A stretch of 48,524 nt of DNA, from assembly GCA_026418695.1 (NCBI GenBank), contig JAOAAU010000049.1, positions 1 through 48,524 on the forward strand. Reading direction: 5' to 3'. The notes below the pieces were generated by a model. The model was not told the origin of the DNA and made no database searches. It saw only the letters and a list, made by a program, of their open reading frames with translations. Source of the DNA: Clostridia bacterium (GTDB taxonomy: Bacteria > Bacillota > Clostridia > Acetivibrionales > JAFADI01). Positions 42,815-48,524 of the stretch are shown here, one piece after another. Both the position numbers and the translations under genes were made by a program. Position 1 is the stretch's first letter. Each line of letters begins with the position of its first letter.

Positions 42815-44926
42815 ATGAGAAAAGGGCTAGTGTTTGCTTTAATCTTGAGTATTTTGCTGATCCCAAGCGTTTCTTACGGGATTACGCAGAGTGTTGAAGT
42901 GAGAAATGTATTTCCGTTTGAAGATGATCAGACTTTTGAAGGTTTATATGGTGGGACTACCTATTACTTTTCGGTTAAAGACAATTGGAAAATTTTTGAT
43001 GCAAGCTATTTTGAGCTAAGTTTTAGTCATTCAAGGCTTCAGAACGGGCATGATTCAAGCATTACTGTTTTTTTAAACGAAAAACCATTAGATAGTATTC
43101 GGTTGGATAAGGAAAATGAAGACAATGCCAAACTCCGGATAAAAATAAAACCCGAGTACATACAAAAGGGATTTAATACTCTTTCTATTAACTCAATTCA
43201 AAACATTTCTGATGATTGTGAAAAAAATAGAGTCAGTCCGTCGAACTGGCTTGTGATCCACAAAGACTGCTTATTCCATTTGGAATTCTTCAGGGAGGGC
43301 GAAACCTTAAGTATCAGCGAATTCCCTTACCCATTCTATAACAATGCCTCAGAAAAGCCTGTAAATTCCTATATTGTCTTACCCAACGATGCAAGTGATA
43401 AGATGATGACTGCAGCATTCTCAATTGCTGCGGGTTTCAGAAAAGGTGACAGCTTTAAATCGGGTGTTGAAGGGGTTGGAATTATTAAGGTCTCCGAAAT
43501 GACTGATGATATTAGAAAAAGTAATCTGATCTTCTTAGTAAAAGCGAGTGACCCCTTGTTGGACGAGCTTCAATTGAAAACTCAAGTCGCACAATTGGAA
43601 AGTGATAGGTATCTATATAAAATCTCAGCCTCTCCATGGGATAGCAGTAAATGCGTTTTTATCATTACAGGGAAAAGTGAAGATGCAATTCTAAATGGAT
43701 CAAGAGTATTAAGCGATAGCAGTCTCACTAAGCAAATCAATCAAAATGAGTATGTTGGACGCATTGCAGATGAGAGAATATTTACAACTGGAAAGGAAAC
43801 CGGTTTAAGCAAAGCTGAGAAGCTTACATTAGAACAGTTGGGAATGGAAGATTTGAAAGTTGAGGGAGCATTTGAACAGAATGCCAATTTTTCGATCATG
43901 AGAAACGGAAGCCGTGAACTGACGGATGGTGCGTATATAGAACTTAACTTCAGCCACTCAGAGGTGATTGATTATGAAAAATCCGTACTAACGCTGTATT
44001 TGAACAGTATTCCCATCAAGACTATAAACCTGAATGCCCAGACTGCATCAGACGGTTTAGTTAAGGTGGATATTCCGAAGGACTTTTACAAGGAAAATGC
44101 TTTGAATTTTACAGCAAGCTTCTTTCTACACATCAGGGATATCGATGATTGTTTCAAGTATAAGCAGAATGCATGGGGCCTTGTAAAAAAGACTTCCAAC
44201 GTATTTCTACCAGATAAGGAGAATAATGAACTGAAGCTTAGTCGTTATCCAAACTTGTTTAATTCCCATACCGGATTTAAAGATCTTTTAATTGTTCTTC
44301 CGGATAATGCAAATAAACAAGAGCTTGCAGCTGCAGCTTCTGTTACTGCAGCTATGGGTTCCACACTTACCAGTGCACCTCTTTTTGAGGTGATTCATGC
44401 ATCAAACTTCAGTGATAACATGAAGAACAAAGATATCCTCATCATCGGAACGCCTTCAAGAAACAAGCTCATTCAGCAGGTGAACGAAAAGTTGGGGCTT
44501 AGATTCTCAAAAGGTATGAACAAGCTAGAGTCTAATACTGCTACTTTTTTGGACGCTCTGGCGGAAAACTGTGGAATGGCAGAACTCGCAGCATCACCTT
44601 TTAACGGTGCAAAGCGGATACTTCTGTTATCTGCGACGGCCGAGGAGGGAATTCAATGGGTGGTTAAGGTTTTGGAGGATAAGGAAAAAGTGGCAGAGCA
44701 AAAAGCGGATACTTTTTTGGTAAACTCTAAGGGCGATGTCTTTAATTATAATGTAAATAAAAAGCAGGAGGGAATTTTCAATTCAAAAGAAGGGGAAATG
44801 GTCAAAATCGGAAGAATTTCTGTAGATTCCAATATACTCATATTTACTGTTGCAATGATCTTAATGCTGGTGATACTTTCAATTATGGTTCTGATCCTTC
44901 TAAGAAGGCGAAATAAATCAAAATGA
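42815..44926 (+). CDS. BcsB-like co-synthase protein (YdaN-like)
   Basis: From ATG 42815 (TTAGGGGAGA upstream) the protein is 703 residues. It has a signal peptide (1-20), a large extracellular region and one C-terminal membrane helix (ILIFTVAMILMLVILSIMVLILL) with a basic end. Two copies of a jelly-roll-like unit are evident: 'ASYFELSFSHSRL...VFLNEKPLDSI' and 'GAYIELNFSHSEV...LYLNSIPIKTI'. This is the repeated carbohydrate-binding plan of BcsB. It would dock to the GT2 synthase and guide the emerging chain. TTG 42791 is a longer but less likely start. Confidence 0.87.
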   Translation: MRKGLVFALILSILLIPSVSYGITQSVEVRNVFPFEDDQTFEGLYGGTTYYFSVKDNWKIFDASYFELSFSHSRLQNGHDSSITVFLNEKPLDSIRLDKENEDNAKLRIKIKPEYIQKGFNTLSINSIQNISDDCEKNRVSPSNWLVIHKDCLFHLEFFREGETLSISEFPYPFYNNASEKPVNSYIVLPNDASDKMMTAAFSIAAGFRKGDSFKSGVEGVGIIKVSEMTDDIRKSNLIFLVKASDPLLDELQLKTQVAQLESDRYLYKISASPWDSSKCVFIITGKSEDAILNGSRVLSDSSLTKQINQNEYVGRIADERIFTTGKETGLSKAEKLTLEQLGMEDLKVEGAFEQNANFSIMRNGSRELTDGAYIELNFSHSEVIDYEKSVLTLYLNSIPIKTINLNAQTASDGLVKVDIPKDFYKENALNFTASFFLHIRDIDDCFKYKQNAWGLVKKTSNVFLPDKENNELKLSRYPNLFNSHTGFKDLLIVLPDNANKQELAAAASVTAAMGSTLTSAPLFEVIHASNFSDNMKNKDILIIGTPSRNKLIQQVNEKLGLRFSKGMNKLESNTATFLDALAENCGMAELAASPFNGAKRILLLSATAEEGIQWVVKVLEDKEKVAEQKADTFLVNSKGDVFNYNVNKKQEGIFNSKEGEMVKIGRISVDSNILIFTVAMILMLVILSIMVLILLRRRNKSK

Positions 44927-47463
44927 TAAACCTATTTTTATCTAAAAAAATGATAAAACAATACTTAAGGATAATTTCTGGATGTTTAACTGTTTTACTC
45001 ATACTTTTGTGGGGGTATATGGATGATTCACTTGCTGAAAACGAGAAGCTTTCAAGAGAAAGAAACAGGCTTATTATCCTTACAAGCGGAAAGCCTTTTC
45101 AGTCTCAGGATAAGCAGTATTCAACTGCGTTGGCGTCTATCGGAATTCATCTTGAAAAGGTGAATATTTCTCACGCAAGGGAGATTGATTTACAGGATGT
45201 AAAACTACTGATAGTTCCAGGAGAAATAACAGGAGAGCTAGGCAGCGACTATTGCAAAGAAATTATTGATCAAACAAAAGAAGGATTGCTTCTGATAACA
45301 GAACAGAAATCACTGATCTCTGAAGGCCTGGGGATTCGTTTTCAGGGGAGCAGTTTTGATGTGAACTCAATACAGGATAAATTCCATACGGAAGCAGATA
45401 TCCGATGGCCCGATAAGCTCACAATTGAGGATTTTGACGAAGAGGGGCTTGAGGTCTTTTGCAGAGAAAGGGTTACACAAAAACCTGTTCTGGCAGGAGG
45501 AACAGTCGGAAAAGGAAAATTCATCTATATCGGGATTCCCTTTGATAAGCCTTGGGCGTGGGGATTTAGCAGATTTCCGTTCTTTCATGAAGCTATGATA
45601 GAGTTTTTTAAAATGAAACCTGAAAAAAGCAGGAATAAGTTGATGACTTATGTGGATTGGGGGTATCATTATGCCGACAATCCGATAAAACTTGCCAACC
45701 AGCTTGGAGAGTATGGGGTAAATGAAGTTCACCTTAGTGCCTGGTATTCGTTTAAGAATTGTTCAGAGTTTTTTAAAAAGTTTATCGACCAGTGTCATGC
45801 AAACGGAATACTTGTTTATTGCTGGCTTGAACTCCCGATGGTAAGTAAAGAATTTTGGGATGTACATCCTGAATGGAGAGAAAAAACCGCAAACGGAAAG
45901 GATGCCCAAATAGACTGGAGATATCTTATGGCTCTTGAAAATCCGAATTGTATGGAAGCTGTAAAAAAGGAAATCAGCGAAATAATGGACGGATTTGATT
46001 GGGATGGTATCGACTTGGCTGAATTGTACTTCGAGTCTCCGGGCGGGGGATTTGACCGCAGTGATATTTTTACTCCCATGAATGAATATGTTAGGAAGGA
46101 TTTCAAACAAAGATATAATATAGATCCCATTGAGTTGTTTAATACAGAAAGCCCATATTTTTATAAAAAGGATAAAGCTGTTTTTGATACATTTGTAGAC
46201 TACCGTGCCGAACTCTGCTTGAAACTGAATAAGGAATTGATGGAGTTTATCAAAAGCAAGAGGAATCAATACTCAAAAAGTAGCTTTGATATCACTTTAA
46301 CACAGATCGATAGTGTTATTGACCAAAGAATGAAAACCAATATTGGAGTTGACTCCTCAGCCTTTATGAAACTCCAGGAGGAATATGACTTTACCCTTCA
46401 GGTGGAAGACCCTTTTACTTTATGGAGTTTGGGCCCTGACAGGTATAAGGATATTGTCCAAAGCTACAGACCTAATATGAGTGCAAATGGTAGAATTGCT
46501 GTTGATATTAATATCGTCGAAAGATGGGATACGATTTTCCCGACGAAGAAACAAACGGGCTTAGAGTTTCTTGGACTGCTCTCTGAAGCATCCATGTATT
46601 CTGATCAGGTTTGCATATATGCTGCAAATACTCCTTATCCCTATGATTTTCAATATGCAAAATATGCGTTAGCATCACTGGCTAAGGTCCATAAGCTTTA
46701 TAAGAACGAATATCACACAGAATCACCCTATGCCTTTCTATTTGAAATTGAGACGAAGGGAAAAGAAATAATTTTAAATGGAAATGAGTGGCCATGTGTA
46801 AGTGAGGACGGGATCATCATTCCTTCAGGGATGAACAGGCTTGAAATTAGGGAACGTAAGGACGATATAAACAAAGTATTTATAACAGGAATAAGTACGA
46901 ATTCCTTTAACTGTGTCAGATCATCGGAGGATATTCAACTTAAATATTCAGACAAGCGAAATGTTTATATTAGTTTAAACAAAAAACCTTCCCAAATATT
47001 GATTGCGGGGAAAGAAGTCAAGCTGCCATTATACTATAACAACCATCAGTTTGTAGTATGTTGTCCACAAGGGAGTAATGAGATCACTTTTACTTTTAGT
47101 AATGAAAACCAAGGTGATAGGGCAGTTGTTATCAATGGGAAAGTTATAAATTTCAGAACTTATCCTGTAGAAAGAAATGGGCGAATGCTATATCCATTCC
47201 GTGAGGTGCTTGAAGCCATTGGGGCCAAGGTTACGTGGAATCAGCAATTTAAAACTGTTTATGCTGAAACAGGAGGGTATGCATTGTGGATGCAGGTAGA
47301 CAATAAAATGGCCAGGGCAAACGGAAAAGATGTGAAGCTGGATGCTGCAGCTATTCTGAAGGATGGTAAAGTAATGGCACCCATCAGATTCCTGTGCGAA
47401 TCCTTGAACTATGATGTAAAGTGGAGTGAAGAACAGAATCTGATTCTGATCAACTCAAAATAA
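44923..47463 (+). CDS. Large membrane-anchored putative glycoside hydrolase with copper-amine-oxidase-N-type domain
   Basis: The 846-residue protein starts in the ATGA stop overlap of the BcsB-like gene. A membrane anchor (about 13-32) is followed by an alpha/beta domain (about 45-225). A TIM-barrel-like region (about 240-600) includes YVDWGYHY, LSAWYSF, a WL(E)LP strand and DWDGIDLAELYFE, resembling GH10-like/GHL-type hydrolases. A short beta domain comes next, then a C-terminal copper amine oxidase N-terminal-type repeat (about 736-846, PFREVLEAIGAKVTWNQQFKTV, APIRFLCESLNYDVKW). Coupling to the synthase operon suggests a role on the same polymer. It has no counterpart in ydaJ-ydaN. Confidence 0.8.
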   Translation: MINLFLSKKMIKQYLRIISGCLTVLLILLWGYMDDSLAENEKLSRERNRLIILTSGKPFQSQDKQYSTALASIGIHLEKVNISHAREIDLQDVKLLIVPGEITGELGSDYCKEIIDQTKEGLLLITEQKSLISEGLGIRFQGSSFDVNSIQDKFHTEADIRWPDKLTIEDFDEEGLEVFCRERVTQKPVLAGGTVGKGKFIYIGIPFDKPWAWGFSRFPFFHEAMIEFFKMKPEKSRNKLMTYVDWGYHYADNPIKLANQLGEYGVNEVHLSAWYSFKNCSEFFKKFIDQCHANGILVYCWLELPMVSKEFWDVHPEWREKTANGKDAQIDWRYLMALENPNCMEAVKKEISEIMDGFDWDGIDLAELYFESPGGGFDRSDIFTPMNEYVRKDFKQRYNIDPIELFNTESPYFYKKDKAVFDTFVDYRAELCLKLNKELMEFIKSKRNQYSKSSFDITLTQIDSVIDQRMKTNIGVDSSAFMKLQEEYDFTLQVEDPFTLWSLGPDRYKDIVQSYRPNMSANGRIAVDINIVERWDTIFPTKKQTGLEFLGLLSEASMYSDQVCIYAANTPYPYDFQYAKYALASLAKVHKLYKNEYHTESPYAFLFEIETKGKEIILNGNEWPCVSEDGIIIPSGMNRLEIRERKDDINKVFITGISTNSFNCVRSSEDIQLKYSDKRNVYISLNKKPSQILIAGKEVKLPLYYNNHQFVVCCPQGSNEITFTFSNENQGDRAVVINGKVINFRTYPVERNGRMLYPFREVLEAIGAKVTWNQQFKTVYAETGGYALWMQVDNKMARANGKDVKLDAAAILKDGKVMAPIRFLCESLNYDVKWSEEQNLILINSK

Positions 47464-47508
47464 TACATATCGAGATTGTAGTACTAAATTAATTATACTT
47501 AGCAAAAA

Positions 47509-47556
47509 AAGAACTGAATTCCATATAAAAATTAAGGGGATTCGGCTCTTCTCTTT
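47509..47556. terminator. Probable terminator at the end of the exopolysaccharide operon
   Basis: An imperfect stem (AAGAACTGAATTCC against GGGATTCGGCTCTT) is flanked by A-rich sequence on the left and TTTTTAT on the right. It lies between the converging operon and metallopeptidase-like gene. Confidence 0.5.
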
Positions 47557-47561
47557 TTATT

Positions 47562-48077
47562 CTATAACCTCACATCCACAATCTTCCCAAAGTGACCCGC
47601 CATCGCTTTATTATACTGATCCACAAAGTAATCCTTTTTCTCCTCACTGTTCCCCTTGGTAACAGTTGTTGTTTGCCCACCGGAAACATAGGCCCTGCCG
47701 CACTCAGGGCAAACGCTGGTTTCCAGCTTGACACTCTGGGATACGACTTTACGATTCTCTGAAGCCGCCTTTGACTGCTCGTTTCTTACATGCTCCTGCT
47801 CGTGGGACATGACAACAGCGCCGGAGACACTAGGGTCTATGTGACCTGGAGCTTTAAAAGAAACCCCGGGATCGTCGGAGCCATCCTGATATTTACGACT
47901 TTTACAAGTCTCGCATTCAACACGGCCGGCACGTTTATCGGCACGAATCTGTGGATCGTTGTATTCCTGAGACTTTGAAACGTTATTATTCGTTAAGTTA
48001 CTAGAATTACTGGGAGAATTCGTTGGAAAGGATGATGGCGAATACCAGCTATAAGCGGAATTAAAAGAAATATTCAC
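47562..48077 (-). CDS. Small HExxH metallopeptidase-like protein (SprA-related type)
   Basis: From GTG 48077 (behind GGGGGTG) the protein is 171 residues; ATG 48104 is an alternative without a ribosome site. A Ser/Asn-rich N-terminal third precedes CETC (55-58) and GHIDPSVSGAVVMSHEQEHVRNE with HEQEH at 92-96. A second pair, CPEC, lies at 123-126. The HExxH motif and the VMSHEQEH context recall the SprA-related family of putative zinc peptidases. The two Cys pairs could form a zinc knuckle. No signal peptide is seen. Activity is inferred only. Confidence 0.7.
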   Translation of the reverse strand: MNISFNSAYSWYSPSSFPTNSPSNSSNLTNNNVSKSQEYNDPQIRADKRAGRVECETCKSRKYQDGSDDPGVSFKAPGHIDPSVSGAVVMSHEQEHVRNEQSKAASENRKVVSQSVKLETSVCPECGRAYVSGGQTTTVTKGNSEEKKDYFVDQYNKAMAGHFGKIVDVRL

Positions 48078-48146
48078 GATCCTCACCCCCATAGCATTGA
48101 ACAATCTTTAAAAATTCTATAGACGGTATACTTAAACGTAAATGAA

Positions 48147-48180
48147 AAAGATAGAGGTATAAGGTACTACCTCTATCTTT
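48147..48180 (-). terminator. Terminator of the DUF1015 gene
   Basis: A 13-bp perfect stem (AAAGATAGAGGTA against TACCTCTATCTTT) with an 8-nt loop is followed on the - strand by TTTTCATTT. It lies just past the stop of the gene ending at 48223. Confidence 0.8.
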
Positions 48181-48222
48181 AGAATATCATGGCAGGTTAA
48201 ATTTGTAAATGGTACCTGGGGA

Positions 48223-48524
48223 CTAGCCTTTAACAATCTTTCTGCATTCCAGATAAAACCTTTTTTCTTCCGCTTCTCCCATAGAGAAGGTTTTTCTGGG
48301 TAATACGCCGTCCAGGATGACGGTTTTAAAAAGGTCGTTTTTGTCCATCGGCGGGAGATAGAAGCCCATATTTCCCTCCTTGGACCCGAGGGACTCCACT
48401 ACGTCCTCCCCATGAATATAGTCAACCTTGCTTTGGCTGTTTTCCTTAAGATAATCATCAAGAAAAGTTTGTAATGTACCCACAGCCAGATTGTGCCGGG
48501 GTCTTTCCACCACCAGTACTCCAT
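48223..48524 (-). CDS. DUF1015 family protein, C-terminal part (truncated by window edge)
   Basis: The - strand frame runs open to the window edge, giving about 100 residues of the C-terminus: ...VVERPRHNLAVGT..., GFYLPPMDKNDLFKTVILDGVLPRKTFSMGEAEEKRFYLECRKIVKG. The PRKTFSMGEAEEKRFYLE end is typical of clostridial DUF1015 proteins (normally about 400 residues), of unknown function. In many Clostridia such genes neighbour serine-synthesis genes; here serCA is about 11 kb away. The start lies outside the window. Confidence 0.8.
   Translation of the reverse strand, partial: GVLVVERPRHNLAVGTLQTFLDDYLKENSQSKVDYIHGEDVVESLGSKEGNMGFYLPPMDKNDLFKTVILDGVLPRKTFSMGEAEEKRFYLECRKIVKG

Noticed and set aside
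1..48524. CRISPR array, tRNA, rRNA or prophage
   Set aside because: No regularly spaced repeats, no cloverleaf or rRNA-like sequence and no phage structural genes were seen.

Overview
The window reads as chromosomal DNA of a low-to-moderate GC, endospore-forming member of the Clostridia. This is inferred from the TTGACA/TATAAT-type promoters, strong GGAGG ribosome sites, a tandem glycine riboswitch, a two-subunit GlgC/GlgD pair, glycine-rich coat-like proteins (one behind a good sigma-K-type promoter) and a B. subtilis ydaJKLMN-like locus. No rRNA, tRNA, CRISPR array or prophage was seen. The only clear mobile element is one IS30-family insertion sequence.

Layout. 1-6.2 kb: a partial gene, a DUF421 membrane protein, an autoregulated TetR-hydrolase unit with a 34-bp perfect palindrome, flavin proteins, and a TetR-controlled membrane/DUF6544 operon. 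6.4-7.9 kb: IS30-family element. 8-11.5 kb: MerR regulator, a divergent HxlR/nitroreductase pair that looks like a thiol-stress module, a small AraC-type regulator, a stand-alone ClpP and a glycine-rich protein. 11.6-17 kb: glgC-glgD, a lipid-kinase family gene and a MATE exporter. 17.2-26.4 kb: a DNA-processing cluster of a degenerate UvrD-like ATPase (apparently starting at ATT), a glycine-rich coat-like gene, an intact UvrD-type helicase, a Cas4/AddB-like Fe-S nuclease, RecJ and a second lipid kinase. 26.6-29.4 kb: a DUF350 membrane cassette. 29.5-33.5 kb: a transporter remnant, then a TetR-controlled HlyD/ABC efflux operon. 33.8-34.7 kb: two half-size TauE/SafE proteins. 34.8-37.4 kb: glycine riboswitch and serC-serA. 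37.7-47.5 kb: a six-gene exopolysaccharide operon. 47.5-48.5 kb: a small HExxH metallopeptidase-like protein and the 3' end of a DUF1015 gene.

The strongest candidates for an under-described system are two. First, the exopolysaccharide operon follows the order of B. subtilis ydaJ-ydaK-ydaL-ydaM-ydaN: GH8-like hydrolase, degenerate GGDEF protein with an intact RxxD I-site, DUF2334 deacetylase-like protein, GT2 synthase with QxxRW, and BcsB-like protein. A sixth gene is translationally coupled to the end: a large putative glycoside hydrolase carrying a copper-amine-oxidase-N-type domain. The predicted logic is c-di-GMP gating of a membrane synthase through a separate receptor, with surface enzymes trimming or modifying the product. 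Second, the helicase/helicase/Fe-S-nuclease/RecJ cluster looks like the parts of an AddAB-type end-processing machine spread over separate genes, and the two helicase genes share a 16-nt promoter core.

Functions are inferred from motifs, fold-family recognition and gene order read by eye. No database search was possible.
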